Source: Robiginitomaculum sp. (lineage in GTDB: Bacteria; Pseudomonadota; Alphaproteobacteria; Caulobacterales; Maricaulaceae). Taken from it: a DNA stretch of 47,656 nucleotides. The notes under the pieces are model-generated. The model was not told the DNA's origin, did not search any database, and worked only from the letters and a program-made list of their open reading frames with translations. The stretch is taken from positions 1-47,656 of the forward strand of contig JALZUP010000032.1 of NCBI GenBank assembly GCA_023301505.1, given 5' to 3'. Positions 8,705-17,967 of the stretch are shown here, piece after piece. Numbering within the stretch: the stretch's first letter is position 1; each line of letters begins with the position of its first letter. The position numbers and the translations under genes are program-made.

Positions 8705-9837
8705 CAGGCCTGCCTATCCGTGAGGTCTTTGCGGTGAAAGGAAAAGCCGGGCGGGGGGAGTAGGGTTTTGCTCTGTAGCGATATAGCTTTAAAGAGCTGT
8801 CCCATCTCTTCTGGCGCGGTCAGGCGGCTTAGCTGGCGCGCGATTTTATCACCAGCTTGGCTATTGCCCTTATCTGCTTGCGTTTTAGCTAGCATTTTGG
8901 CGCGCTGCTCTATGCCAAGCTCGGAGAGCATAATGACTTGGGGCTGCGGGCCGTGCGCGGTCAGGCCTTCTTTGCGGGCAAGGTGGAGTAAATGTGAAAA
9001 ATCTACGCGCGCCGTAATATCCGCTTCGCCGGGAGCGAGCAAAGGGTCAACTTTTTGATGTTTTGCAATCGCTTGGAGCGTATCGCCTGTTTCAAACTTT
9101 TCAGGCCCGTAATCGATTAAGAGCGCGCGGCCCGGATAGAGCCAAAGTCGCATCCGAATTTCATTTATAATCTGAGCATAGCTGGGACAAAATTCTGCTA
9201 ACTCGCCCTCATTTGCACGTCCAAAATGGGCAATTTCGTCATGCTCATAGGGTAGGGGGGAGAGAGCGAAGATAAGCTCTGTTTCGTTTTCCGGATGGAT
9301 GGCGACAAGACGTTCATGCCATTTGCCATCTTTGCCGACAAATTGGCGAATGGGCAGGCAGTCGAGAAATTCATTGGCGAGCAAAATAGTTGGCTGCTGC
9401 GGAATATCTTCAAGCTTATCGGCCCATATAATGCGTGACGGGCTAGCCGAGAGGGTTTTGGCCTGCACGGCTTGTAGGGCGGGGCTGGCTTCTAATAGAT
9501 GAATTTCGGCGGCGCGGAGAAAGTCTTTATCAATACGGGCTGCGCGTAAAATATCGAGCATCATCACGCCGCGCCCGGGGCCTAATTCTATCAAATTAAA
9601 ACTATCTGGGCTGCCTAAATCACGCCATGTCTGAATGCACCATAGGCCGAGCATTTCGCCAAACATCTGGCTGATTTCTGGCGCGGTGATGAAATCCCCT
9701 TCGCTGCCCAGTGGGTCGCGGGTGGCGTAAAAGCCATTGACAGGATCCATGAGGCAGGTCGCCATATAGGCGGCGACATTCATAGGGCCTTCGGCTTTAA
9801 TGCTCTTAATTATACGGTCTTTGAGCGGGCTACTCAT
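8704..9837 (-). CDS. SAM-dependent methyltransferase, MidA/NDUFAF7 family
   Basis: A 377-residue class I methyltransferase. The N-terminal part (ALIGNing to MNVAAYMATCLMDP and GDFITAPEISQMFGEMLG) and the SAM-binding motif FNLIELGPGRGVMMLDILR (about 80-98) define the NDUFAF7/MidA family. In mitochondria NDUFAF7 methylates an arginine of a complex I subunit during assembly. The bacterial role is presumed similar but is not shown by the sequence. It sits between lgt (stop abutting this ATG at 9837/9838) and pgeF (1-bp overlap). The lgt-midA-pgeF order is common in alphaproteobacteria and implies one operon. Confidence 0.92.
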   Translation of the reverse strand: MSSPLKDRIIKSIKAEGPMNVAAYMATCLMDPVNGFYATRDPLGSEGDFITAPEISQMFGEMLGLWCIQTWRDLGSPDSFNLIELGPGRGVMMLDILRAARIDKDFLRAAEIHLLEASPALQAVQAKTLSASPSRIIWADKLEDIPQQPTILLANEFLDCLPIRQFVGKDGKWHERLVAIHPENETELIFALSPLPYEHDEIAHFGRANEGELAEFCPSYAQIINEIRMRLWLYPGRALLIDYGPEKFETGDTLQAIAKHQKVDPLLAPGEADITARVDFSHLLHLARKEGLTAHGPQPQVIMLSELGIEQRAKMLAKTQADKGNSQAGDKIARQLSRLTAPEEMGQLFKAISLQSKTLLPPPGFSFHRKDLTDRQA

Positions 9838-10740
9838 TTAGCCGTCTGCCCCCTCAGTCTCCTCAGCGTTTTCTTCGCGGATACGTTTGGGCGAGACGGG
9901 CGGGCGCTTGGCTAAAATAATCATCACGATCAACCCGCCAATCACCATAGGCAAGCTATAGGCCATGCCGCGGGTGAAGGGGCCAAATAAGGACGCATCT
10001 GGTTCGCGAAACAGCTCCACAAACATGCGAAATAGACCATAGCAAAAGACGAAAAGCGCGCTGATAAAACCGGGGCGAGTTAGCGCTTTAAATTTATGGG
10101 TGGCAATGCGGATAATGAGAAAGAGGACAAGCCCTTCTAGAAAGGCTTCGTAGAGCTGGCTGGGATGACGCGGCAAGCCTGCTGCATCTGTGTCAAAGAT
10201 AAAGGCCCAAGGCACATCGGCCGCACGGCCCCAAAGTTCTTGGTTCATGAAATTAGTAATGCGCACCAGTCCAATGCCAATGGCTGCGCCCAGCGCCGTC
10301 ATATCGGCAATGCGTCCGAGAGGGATTTTATATTTACGCGCGAGCAATAAAGCCGCCGCGCCAACGCCCAATAGGCCGCCATGAAAGGCCATGCCGCCTT
10401 CCCAAACTTTGAAAATGTCCAGCGGGTTCGCCAGATATTGCCCCGGATTATATAAAATCACCGAGCCGAGCCGCCCGCCAATCATAATCCCAAGAAGGGC
10501 ATAGAAAAACAAATCTTCGAGAATGATCTTATTTGGAACAATGACGGGACGCGAGGGCACGCCATTGGCAATCCATATATCTCGTGTTTCGCAAACGCGG
10601 CGCGCATAAAGATAAGCCAGTGTGATGCCGACAATATAGCCCAGCCCGTACCATTTGACAGCAATAGGGGTTCCGGGAATGGAAAAGGCCGTATCACTTA
10701 TCCAGCTTGGAAAGGGAATGGCATGTATAACAGAGAGCAT
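9838..10740 (-). CDS. lgt: Phosphatidylglycerol-prolipoprotein diacylglyceryl transferase
   Basis: A 300-residue inner-membrane enzyme with about seven membrane segments. It transfers diacylglycerol from phosphatidylglycerol to the lipobox cysteine of prolipoproteins. The Lgt marks are IMIGGRLGSVILYNP, the conserved histidine loop WEGGMAFHGGLLG and RITNFMNQELWG with RHPSQLYEAFLEG further on. A basic cytoplasmic tail ends the protein. It begins the lgt-midA-pgeF operon; an AAAAGGA site precedes the start. At least two lipoprotein candidates in this window (the Wza-like and beta-helix proteins) would be its substrates. Confidence 0.96.
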   Translation of the reverse strand: MLSVIHAIPFPSWISDTAFSIPGTPIAVKWYGLGYIVGITLAYLYARRVCETRDIWIANGVPSRPVIVPNKIILEDLFFYALLGIMIGGRLGSVILYNPGQYLANPLDIFKVWEGGMAFHGGLLGVGAAALLLARKYKIPLGRIADMTALGAAIGIGLVRITNFMNQELWGRAADVPWAFIFDTDAAGLPRHPSQLYEAFLEGLVLFLIIRIATHKFKALTRPGFISALFVFCYGLFRMFVELFREPDASLFGPFTRGMAYSLPMVIGGLIVMIILAKRPPVSPKRIREENAEETEGADG

Positions 10741-10890
10741 TGAGCAATCCTTTTAAAATCTGTACTATATTTTAAGCACTATATATTGGCGCGTTACTGG
10801 GCCGCAGCTATAAGACTTGAAAAAGGGATAAAGCAAGCCCATCTAACATCCAAGACGCAATTTCGCGCAAAACTCTCTAGTGAGGTCATT

Positions 10891-11154
10891 ATGCAATCCA
10901 AATCACCTATTTTAGACGATCTGGCGAACCTTCTGACGAATGCAATGGGCGCAGCTAAAGGTGTTGGCGATGAAGTTAAAGCCGCTGCGCGCTCTCGCGC
11001 GGATGGGATTGTCTGCGATATGGACCTTGTTGGCCGTGAAGAATTTGACATTGTCAAACAAATGGCCAGCGAAGCACGTAGCGAAAACGAGGCGTTGCGC
11101 GCAGAGCTTAAAAAGCTCAAAGCAGAGATTACCAAGCTTAAAAAAGCTAAATAG
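10891..11154 (+). CDS. UbiK/YqiC-type accessory factor
   Basis: An 87-residue protein of the BMFP/YqiC (UbiK) type: a short amphipathic N-terminal part (SPILDDLANLLTNAMG), a central helix and a C-terminal coiled coil rich in leucine, glutamate and lysine (about 55-87). UbiK helps the ubiquinone-synthesis complex in proteobacteria and binds membranes. The start at 10891 is chosen because the family begins just before this DDLANL block; an in-frame start 105 bp upstream adds unrelated sequence. It is divergent from lgt, so the 150-bp gap holds promoters for both. Confidence 0.85.
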   Translation: MQSKSPILDDLANLLTNAMGAAKGVGDEVKAAARSRADGIVCDMDLVGREEFDIVKQMASEARSENEALRAELKKLKAEITKLKKAK

Positions 11155-11341
11155 CTTATAGCTCTTGCCCGTAATTTTTGCGCGTTAAAAGCTATGCGAA
11201 TCGATCTGCCTCTCTACGGGTAAGACTTATCAACATAGAATCGTGCCTTATTTATTGGTCTGTTATTGAGACAGGCCCGACTCAGCTTATCCAAAATCAA
11301 ACAAGGCGCGTCACTTCGGGCTCGCCTTAAAGGATTGATGC

Positions 11342-12031
11342 GTGACGGATAAACGGGCGATTTTGCCAAACCCTGAGCCGAGTTCGAGACGAGATCAAGG
11401 CCGCGACCTTGCGGCTCTGTTTTCGACTGGGCACCTGCCGCAGGCAGAGCTGAGCCAGAACTCTATTGAGAACTCTATTGCGGGCGCTGAAACTATTGAG
11501 GGCGAGCCTCAATATGGCTCGGCTATAAGGCTGTCGAGTATCGATCTTGTTACGCCGCACCCGCTAGATACATTTTGGCGGCTAGCGGTGGCAGAAGGAT
11601 ATGACAAAGAACGCATCAGTGCGGATGAGCTGCATTTATCGGTGAGCGGCGGGTTTAGTGAATATCACATATCGCTCAGTTGGGACTCATTAGAGGAGAG
11701 GTTGCGGCTCTTTTTAATCTTTGATGGCCGCATTTATTCAGGGCGTAGCGATCAGATTTGTCGGCTCATCACGCTAATCAATGAACGATTAAGCGCAGGC
11801 CATTTTGATTATTGGGAACGGGATCAATCGATGGTTTACCGCGATGGTCTTAGCCTGCCCGAGGCACAGCGTTTTAGCAGCGCGCAAGCTATGATGATGA
11901 TTGCGGATGCGATCTCAGCTGCAGATAAAGGCTATCCAGCTTGCCAATATGTGTTATGGGCGGATATGAGCCCAGAGGATGCCATTTCCACCGCCCTGCT
12001 AGAGCAAGCAAGGCGCAAAACGGCGGATTGA
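11342..12031 (+). CDS. YbjN domain-containing protein
   Basis: A 229-residue protein with a disordered, Gln/Glu-rich N-terminus (about 1-65) and a YbjN-type domain (about 70-200; VTPHPLDTFWRLAVAEGY, then RLRLFLIFDGRI and LITLINERLSAGHFDYW). The domain is related to bacterial sensory-transduction regulator folds and to type III secretion chaperones in shape; no enzyme activity is known. Translation starts at GTG: AAAGGA lies 7-8 bases upstream, and the nearby ATG runs into a stop at once. It precedes proC by 31 bp, a pairing frequent in alphaproteobacteria, so the two are probably co-transcribed. Confidence 0.85.
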   Translation: MTDKRAILPNPEPSSRRDQGRDLAALFSTGHLPQAELSQNSIENSIAGAETIEGEPQYGSAIRLSSIDLVTPHPLDTFWRLAVAEGYDKERISADELHLSVSGGFSEYHISLSWDSLEERLRLFLIFDGRIYSGRSDQICRLITLINERLSAGHFDYWERDQSMVYRDGLSLPEAQRFSSAQAMMMIADAISAADKGYPACQYVLWADMSPEDAISTALLEQARRKTAD

Positions 12032-12062
12032 AACAAGGCAATAGGGCGGATAGGCAAGTAGA

Positions 12063-12872
12063 ATGACTAAGATTGCACTTATAGGCGCAGGACGGATGGG
12101 CGGCGCGCTTTTGGCAGGCTGGATTAAGGCAGGCACATTGCCAGCCAATGTAACGATCATTGATCCTCAGCCGGGCGCGCAGGCTAAGGCGGCTATTGCG
12201 AGCGGAGCTATTCACGCCAAAGCGCTAACCGCTCAAAGCGCCAAAGAGCTCGGTGTTGTGCTGTTAGGTATCAAGCCACAAATGTTTGAAACGCTTGGCC
12301 CCAAAATTGCCAAAGCTTTGCCAGAAAATACATGCATTATCTCTATTTTGGCTGGCATCACGCAAAGCCAGCTTGCGCATATATTTGGCGAGCGCCCAAT
12401 CATTCGCACCATGCCCAATACGCCCGCCGCCATAGGTGAGGGCATAACGGCATTTATCGGCAATGAGCGCGTTAGCGAGAGCCACGCGGCTCTGGCACGA
12501 GAGCTTCTAAGCGCGGGCGGTGATGTTATTGAAGTCACAGAAGAAGGCTTGATTGATGTTGTCACGGCTGTGTCTGGATCTGGCCCAGCTTATGTTTTCC
12601 ATATGGTTGAAGCCTTGGAGGCCGCCGCTATTCGCGCAGGTATGCCAGAGGATTTAGCGGGGCAATTAGCCCGCAAGACTGTTACAGGGTCGGGCGCTTT
12701 ATTGGAGGCCAGTGATGAGAGTGCGAGCGCGCTGCGCGTGGCAGTGACCTCGCCGGGCGGGACAACGCAGGCCGCGCTTGAAGTGCTTATGGGCGAAGAT
12801 GGCCTACCGCAGCTTATGCGCCGCACGGTGGCTGCGGCGGCCAAGCGCTCTAAAGAGCTGGGGAAGAGTTAA
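12063..12872 (+). CDS. proC: Pyrroline-5-carboxylate reductase
   Basis: A 269-residue enzyme for the last step of proline synthesis, reducing pyrroline-5-carboxylate with NAD(P)H. The Rossmann loop is LIGAGRMGGALLAGW (6-20). The middle holds RTMPNTPAAIGEG, and the C-terminal substrate signature VTSPGGTTQAALEVL lies at about 225-239. Length is normal. It follows the YbjN-domain gene and ends convergent to the histidine-kinase gene, 37 bp away. Confidence 0.96.
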   Translation: MTKIALIGAGRMGGALLAGWIKAGTLPANVTIIDPQPGAQAKAAIASGAIHAKALTAQSAKELGVVLLGIKPQMFETLGPKIAKALPENTCIISILAGITQSQLAHIFGERPIIRTMPNTPAAIGEGITAFIGNERVSESHAALARELLSAGGDVIEVTEEGLIDVVTAVSGSGPAYVFHMVEALEAAAIRAGMPEDLAGQLARKTVTGSGALLEASDESASALRVAVTSPGGTTQAALEVLMGEDGLPQLMRRTVAAAAKRSKELGKS

Positions 12873-12909
12873 GCGGCCTAATTGCTCAGGCGCGATTTGA
12901 AAACACCCC

Positions 12910-14235
12910 CTAAACGGGCAGGCTAAATTCACAGCGCAGACCGCCCATCTTGCTTTTTTCTAGCGTTAGGTCTCCGCCATGTGCGCGCGCCGTATCATAG
13001 GCCACGGATAGGCCGAGGCCAACGCCTTTGACATTTTGATTGCGGGCGCTATCGAGGCGCACAAAGGGTTTGAGGGCATTTTCTCGCTCATCTTCTGCAA
13101 TGCCCGGCCCGTCATCATTGATGATAATAAGCACCTTTTTGCCGTCGCCAATATCGGGCATATCACTCACGGTGACTTCGACAGTATCAGCATAATTTTG
13201 CGCATTTTCGATCAGATTTGTGAGCGCTCTTTTTACCGCCCCCGCGCGAATATTTGCCATGGGTTGACCGTTTATTTTTAAATAGGGTTGGGGCGCGCGC
13301 ACCTTATCAATAATATTTTTCACAATCTCGGCAATATTGACCTGTACAATCTCTTCGCCGCTCAGCCCGCGCGCAAAATCAAGATAGCCGTCCAGCATGG
13401 TTTCCATATCCGATAAATCTTGGGCTGCGGCTTTGTTTTCCTCGCTGGCATCTGCCATTGAGAAATGCAGCTTAAGGCGCGTTAGCGGAGTTCGTAGATC
13501 ATGACTGACCCCCGCTAGCAGGATTGTGCGTTGCTGAATATGGCGCTGTATACGGTCATGCATATCTAAAAAGGCTGTGCTGGCTTGGCGCACTTCTGTC
13601 GCCCCGCCGGGCTTAAAATCGCCAATATCGCGCCCCTTACCAAAGGCATCTGCCGCCTCAGCAAGGCGCACAATGGGGCGCGCCTGATTGAGAATAAATA
13701 AAATGCTCACAAGGCTGAGCAGCAAGGTCGCCGCGGTGAGCCAGAAAAGAAAAATAAAGCCTGTAGAGGCAAAGACACGCTCGCGCGGGGCAATAAAGCG
13801 CAAAGTCTCACCTTCGGCGTCAACGCGAATGTCAATATGGTTGGGGTAGCGGGTTGTATCAAACCAATAAGGATCGTCTAAAGCTCCCTCCAAAGCGCTA
13901 CGCAGAGTGCGGTCAAGATTAGAGAAAAAAGCGCGCCGATCTGCTGTTGGCAAAGGCTCTTCGGCGGCGAGCGCAATAGACAGGCGCATTTCCTCCTTGA
14001 TCATAGTGTCAAGCTGCTGGGCGCGCTCCTCGCTTGGCGCTTGTTTGTAAAGCTCAACCGTGACCGCAATATCGGCGGCCACTGCATCTGATAGGCGAGA
14101 GGTCACGGTCTGCCAATGAGCTTGGAAGAAGACATAGGCCACCGCAATTTGCATGATCGCAATGGGGATAATGATAATTGCCAACGCTCGCCCAAACAGA
14201 CTTTTTGGCATATGGCGTTTGATCCAAGCTATCAT
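12910..14235 (-). CDS. EnvZ-like sensor histidine kinase
   Basis: A 441-residue membrane sensor kinase. Two membrane segments (about 15-37 and 157-182) frame a periplasmic sensor domain of about 120 residues. A HAMP linker follows, then the H-box GVSHDLRTPLTRLK with H245, an N-box RALTNLIENAQNYA (337-350) and ATP-lid motifs DDGPGI (374-379) and GVGLGLS (404-410). The H-box order H-D-L-R-T-P-L-T-R is the EnvZ type. It starts two bases after its response-regulator partner. The pair probably senses envelope or osmotic conditions, but the sensor domain gives no ligand. Confidence 0.92.
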   Translation of the reverse strand: MIAWIKRHMPKSLFGRALAIIIIPIAIMQIAVAYVFFQAHWQTVTSRLSDAVAADIAVTVELYKQAPSEERAQQLDTMIKEEMRLSIALAAEEPLPTADRRAFFSNLDRTLRSALEGALDDPYWFDTTRYPNHIDIRVDAEGETLRFIAPRERVFASTGFIFLFWLTAATLLLSLVSILFILNQARPIVRLAEAADAFGKGRDIGDFKPGGATEVRQASTAFLDMHDRIQRHIQQRTILLAGVSHDLRTPLTRLKLHFSMADASEENKAAAQDLSDMETMLDGYLDFARGLSGEEIVQVNIAEIVKNIIDKVRAPQPYLKINGQPMANIRAGAVKRALTNLIENAQNYADTVEVTVSDMPDIGDGKKVLIIINDDGPGIAEDERENALKPFVRLDSARNQNVKGVGLGLSVAYDTARAHGGDLTLEKSKMGGLRCEFSLPV

Positions 14236-14237
14236 CT

Positions 14238-14945
14238 CTATGCCCCGTCACTGCGCAGTAAATAGCCTTTACCGCGCACTGTAATCAGATAATTCGGCTC
14301 AGCAGGGTTTTGCTCAATTTTGCGGCGCAGACGTGTCATTTGCACATCGACAGCGCGCTCTGATTTCGCGCCAATATTTTCAGCAAGGGCATGGCGCGCG
14401 ACGGCGACGCCGGGGCGTTGGGCCAAAGTGCTTATCAAGGCAAGCTCTGCCGTTGTCAGCCTTATGGCCTTATCATTTTGAGTCAGGCTTTGGCGCTCGC
14501 GGTCAAATATGAAGGGGCCAAAAGCGACGGTCACATTATTTGCTGGCTTAGCCGAGAGGCGGCGCAAAACCGCATCTACGCGCAAGGTCAATTCTTCGGG
14601 CTCAAAAGGCTTGGCCAGATAATCATCAGCGCCATATTTTAGCCCGCTAATTCTATCAGCAGCCTCTCCTTTGGCGGTTAGCAAGATAATGGGCACATCA
14701 CTATGCTCGCGCAAAGACTGGGTGAGTTCAAACCCTGTTTCGCCCGGCATCATCACATCTAAAATCAAGCAATCAAATGTGAGTGTGTCCATCAAGCTGC
14801 GCGCTATGGCGGCATTGGCGGCTGCCGAAACGCGATAGTTTTGGCGCGTCAAATAACGCTTCAAAAGCTCCCGAATACGGTCATCATCATCAACAACGAG
14901 CAAATGAATGTCTCTTCGGGCTAAAAGTTGCGCTTGGCTGGTCAT
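14238..14945 (-). CDS. OmpR-family response regulator
   Basis: A 235-residue two-domain regulator. The receiver domain (about 12-130) has the acidic pocket D19/D20, phospho-acceptor D63 in LILDVMMPGE, T90 and K112 (AKPFEPEEL). The OmpR-type winged helix fills about 139-235, ending in TVRGKGYLLR. It is the first gene of a two-gene operon with the sensor kinase and is divergent from the branched-chain aminotransferase. The long match to OmpR proteins supports the ompR-like name; target genes are not evident here. Confidence 0.93.
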   Translation of the reverse strand: MTSQAQLLARRDIHLLVVDDDDRIRELLKRYLTRQNYRVSAAANAAIARSLMDTLTFDCLILDVMMPGETGFELTQSLREHSDVPIILLTAKGEAADRISGLKYGADDYLAKPFEPEELTLRVDAVLRRLSAKPANNVTVAFGPFIFDRERQSLTQNDKAIRLTTAELALISTLAQRPGVAVARHALAENIGAKSERAVDVQMTRLRRKIEQNPAEPNYLITVRGKGYLLRSDGA

Positions 14946-15108
14946 TATTTTTTATAAATGCCTTGATAAGTCGTTGACAGAAGAAAATTCCCCGTAAGAA
15001 TGCAGCGAATTTTGATGGGCGGCAAGGCCTCGCTTTAAAGTGCTATATCTTTAGAGGGTTTGACGCAAATCATAGCAATATATTGACGCAAGATTTAAGA
15101 GCATTCAC

Positions 15109-15987
15109 ATGGCAGACAAACCTTTTCACGATCGCGATGGTTATATTTGGATGGATGGTGAATTCATCGATTGGCGCGATGCAAAATGCCATGTGCTGAC
15201 CCATGCCATGCATTATGGCTCTTGTGTGTTTGAAGGCGACCGCGCTTATGACGGCGAAATTTTTGCCTTAACTGACCACAGCCAGCGCTTGATTAATTCC
15301 GCTAAACATATGGATTTTGAAATCCCTTATAGTCTTGAAGAGATCAACAAAGCTTGCACGGATACATTGGCCAAATCTGGACTAGGGAGTGCCTATGTGC
15401 GCCCCTTTGCCTATCGCGGCTCTGAGAAAATGGGCGTATCGGCCAAAGGCAATACTATTCATCTAAATGTCGCCGTTTGGGCATGGGGTAGTTATTTTGC
15501 CGATAAGATGAGCGGCATTCGCCTGACTATCGCCAAATGGAAGCGTCCCGCGCCAGACACGATCCCTTGTAAATCCAAAGGGGCTGGCCTTTATATGATT
15601 TGTACTATGTCCAAACATGCCGCCGAAGCTGAAGGCTTTGATGATGCCCTTATGATGGACTATCGCGGGCGTGTTGCGGAATGTACGGGCGCGCATATTT
15701 TCTTTATTCGCGACGGAGAATTGCACACGCCAACCAATGATATTTTGCTCGACGGCATTACCTATAAGACGGTTATCGCTTTGGCGAAAAAGCGCGGCCT
15801 CACTGTCCATCAACGCGATATTATGCCCGATGAAATCACAAGCTTTTCGGAATGTTTCATTGTCGGCACAGCTGCCGAGATAACGCCTGTGCGCGAGATT
15901 AAAGGCCACCTCATGACGGTCGGCGATATTACGCGTAGCTTGGCCGAAGACTATGACCAACTGGTACACCGCAAAATCAGTCTTTAG
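15109..15987 (+). CDS. ilvE: Branched-chain amino-acid aminotransferase
   Basis: A 292-residue class IV PLP aminotransferase that interconverts Val, Leu and Ile with their 2-oxo acids using 2-oxoglutarate. Family marks are HYGSCVFEGDRAY (36-47), the PLP-lysine region IPCKSKGAGLY with K157 aligned to the catalytic lysine, RVAECTGAHIFFI with E192 as the pyridine-nitrogen contact and GTAAEITPV near the C-terminus. Length and motifs fit IlvE rather than D-amino-acid transaminase or PabC, though these share the fold. It has its own promoter region, shared with the divergent ompR-like gene. Confidence 0.92.
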   Translation: MADKPFHDRDGYIWMDGEFIDWRDAKCHVLTHAMHYGSCVFEGDRAYDGEIFALTDHSQRLINSAKHMDFEIPYSLEEINKACTDTLAKSGLGSAYVRPFAYRGSEKMGVSAKGNTIHLNVAVWAWGSYFADKMSGIRLTIAKWKRPAPDTIPCKSKGAGLYMICTMSKHAAEAEGFDDALMMDYRGRVAECTGAHIFFIRDGELHTPTNDILLDGITYKTVIALAKKRGLTVHQRDIMPDEITSFSECFIVGTAAEITPVREIKGHLMTVGDITRSLAEDYDQLVHRKISL

Positions 15988-16036
15988 TCTTTAGCCTTCA
16001 TCAGTTTTGTCTTTCGCGCAATCAGCGCCTAGCTAG

Positions 16037-16552
16037 CTACATTGCGCGCGCGAGCAGGATAAGGCTGAATAGGCCGTAAACCAATATGGCGCCAATGACG
16101 GTAATCACTTGGTAGTTTTTAGTAATTGCAGCTCGGGCCATATTCTTTGCATTATTGACTAATTGCGGCCATGTGTAAGAAACAAAGTCGCCTTGGGACA
16201 TAACTGAGACCAGTTGTCCTTTATCATTGACAATAGGCAGACGGCGAAAACGCTCATTTGACATTATTCGCAGCCAATCTGTGAGATCATCATTTTCATT
16301 GGCGGTGCGAAGCTGCGTTGACATAATCTGTCCGACAGTGGTTGTCTTCGGGTCAAGTTCTTTGGCCACAACACGCCGAAAAATATCACGCTCTGTGACA
16401 AGGCCTTCAACTTTATTATTCTCATCTACGATCACGATGGAGCCGAAATTTAGCTCCGACATTTTTTTGCAAGCCTGCGTGATTGACGTGTCTGAAGAAC
16501 AGGTTAGCGGTTTCGGTTTCGTGTCATATTCGCGTCGATTTTTTATTTGCAT
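16037..16552 (-). CDS. CBS-pair protein with C-terminal membrane anchor
   Basis: A 171-residue protein with two CBS motifs (about 17-70 and 80-138; SIVIVDENNKVEGLVTERDI and RRLPIVNDKGQLVSVMSQGD). CBS pairs usually bind adenosine nucleotides or SAM. A single hydrophobic segment at about 150-170 ends the protein and would anchor it in the inner membrane with the CBS pair inside the cell. A clear AGGAGA site precedes the ATG. It lies downstream of pgsA by 78 bp on the same strand. No enzyme domain is attached, so the regulated partner is unknown. Confidence 0.85.
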   Translation of the reverse strand: MQIKNRREYDTKPKPLTCSSDTSITQACKKMSELNFGSIVIVDENNKVEGLVTERDIFRRVVAKELDPKTTTVGQIMSTQLRTANENDDLTDWLRIMSNERFRRLPIVNDKGQLVSVMSQGDFVSYTWPQLVNNAKNMARAAITKNYQVITVIGAILVYGLFSLILLARAM

Positions 16553-16630
16553 AAGTTTCTCCTATATATTTGCTACGGCGAATAGGCGGAGAAGGATTGA
16601 CAAAATGTCGCAGTTTGCCTGATTGTTGCC

Positions 16631-17221
16631 CTAATGGGGGCGCATCGCGCTTCGGAAATAGTGAAATCCTGTATAGGCGGACAAAATGGCTGCGAGCCAT
16701 AATATAGCAATTCCGCCATGAGCAATGGCCGCGCGCAAGCCGCTAGATGTGAGGCTATAGGCGAGCAATATGACAAGAATGGAGAGCATCTCACAGGCTG
16801 TCTTCCATTTGGCCAGTTTGGTTGGGGCTAATATGATTTGTGCATTGGCGGCATGTTCACGAATGCCAGACACGCTAATATCGCGGCCAATAATGACCAA
16901 GCTTGGGATGACAAACAGCCAATGTCCATCTTGCACAAGGCAGAGCGCAATCAGGCCTGCGGCGACCAAAAGCTTGTCGGCAATTGGGTCAAGCATACGT
17001 CCAAAGTCTGAGGTGACTTGCCATTTGCGCGCAAAATAACCATCTAGAAAATCTGTCAGCATACTGCCAATGAAAATGGTAATAGCGAGGGGCAGGGCGA
17101 TGCTGTAAATATCTTTATTGAGTATGGCCCAGACCAGAACAGGAATGAATATAATTCGGCCAATTGTCAGCGCATTGGGTAGCCAGTGGAGCGGGTGCTG
17201 GCCTGTTTTGACCGCGCTCAT
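16631..17221 (-). CDS. pgsA: CDP-diacylglycerol-glycerol-3-phosphate 3-phosphatidyltransferase
   Basis: A 196-residue membrane enzyme making phosphatidylglycerophosphate, the first committed step to phosphatidylglycerol. The CDP-alcohol phosphotransferase motif is complete: D57, D60, G61, A64, R65, G74, D78, D82 (within TDFLDGYFARKWQ and FGRMLDPIAD). About five membrane segments are visible. It overlaps the upstream paralogue by four bases (ATGA), implying coupled translation. Its product supplies the phosphatidylglycerol that Lgt uses. Confidence 0.94.
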   Translation of the reverse strand: MSAVKTGQHPLHWLPNALTIGRIIFIPVLVWAILNKDIYSIALPLAITIFIGSMLTDFLDGYFARKWQVTSDFGRMLDPIADKLLVAAGLIALCLVQDGHWLFVIPSLVIIGRDISVSGIREHAANAQIILAPTKLAKWKTACEMLSILVILLAYSLTSSGLRAAIAHGGIAILWLAAILSAYTGFHYFRSAMRPH

Positions 17222-17967
17222 GCGCCAGACTCTTTACTGTCAGACTTTTTGTTAGCAGAAGCTTCAGGATTAGCAGGATCAGGGCGTTTGCTAAACAGGA
17301 TTTGCAGGCCCGTAATCACCGCCAAAATCGCTGCAATACTGAATATGAGCTGTCCTGTGAGCCAAACCCAAGGGGAGGCTTGGCTATAGGTTTGATAAAG
17401 TTTTTCGCCATTTGTGCCATCCAGCACGCGGTTGATGAGCTGTTGCAGCCAAGGCGCAGCGAGCATCAGGCTAATGCCGAGCATGGCCAGCGCGCTTTTT
17501 ATATCGCCAAGCTTGCTTTTGGGCAGGCCAAAGCGGCGAAGCTCATATCCTTTGACAAGGCCGACCAGCAGATCACGGCTAATATAGATGAGGGCAGGCA
17601 CGGTGAGTGTCCATTTCAAATATCCACCGCGATCAATAACATAGACCATTGCTAGCAATGTCAGCCCAATGAGAACGGCATCGGCAATATCGTCAAACCA
17701 GCTAAACATGCGCGTGCCCGCTCGGCTTGGCCCGCCAATCATATCGTCAAATAAATCGGTCAATGCGCCCGCAGCGAAAATGATTGATGCTAAAATAGCA
17801 TAGCCAGTGAGCGGCCAGCCAAAAATAATGAGGGCTGCCACAAGCGGCCCAAGCAAGGCGCGCAATAGGGTCAGACTATCCCCGAGAGGGTTATTGCCTT
17901 GGCGGGTGATAATCTCGCCCGTGTCTAATGTTGAATCAGATGCTGAATTAGGCGTTGAAATAGTCAT
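17218..17967 (-). CDS. CDP-alcohol phosphatidyltransferase paralogue with altered active-site motif
   Basis: A 249-residue multi-spanning protein of the same fold and membrane layout as PgsA. The motif aligns with PgsA without a gap: the four metal aspartates D71, D74, D92 and D96 remain, but the glycine after the second aspartate is D75, the alanine-arginine pair is G78-G79 and the third glycine is F88. These changes hit the part that binds the CDP-alcohol. It may use a different substrate, regulate PgsA or be inactive. The N-terminal 25 residues are polar and disordered, and the C-terminus is charged. Its start lies 20 bp inside the end of uvrC. Confidence 0.8.
   Translation of the reverse strand: MTISTPNSASDSTLDTGEIITRQGNNPLGDSLTLLRALLGPLVAALIIFGWPLTGYAILASIIFAAGALTDLFDDMIGGPSRAGTRMFSWFDDIADAVLIGLTLLAMVYVIDRGGYLKWTLTVPALIYISRDLLVGLVKGYELRRFGLPKSKLGDIKSALAMLGISLMLAAPWLQQLINRVLDGTNGEKLYQTYSQASPWVWLTGQLIFSIAAILAVITGLQILFSKRPDPANPEASANKKSDSKESGA

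Noticed and set aside
15463-15969. 168-residue minus-strand ORF
   Set aside because: It lies wholly inside the branched-chain aminotransferase gene on the other strand and is a shadow frame.
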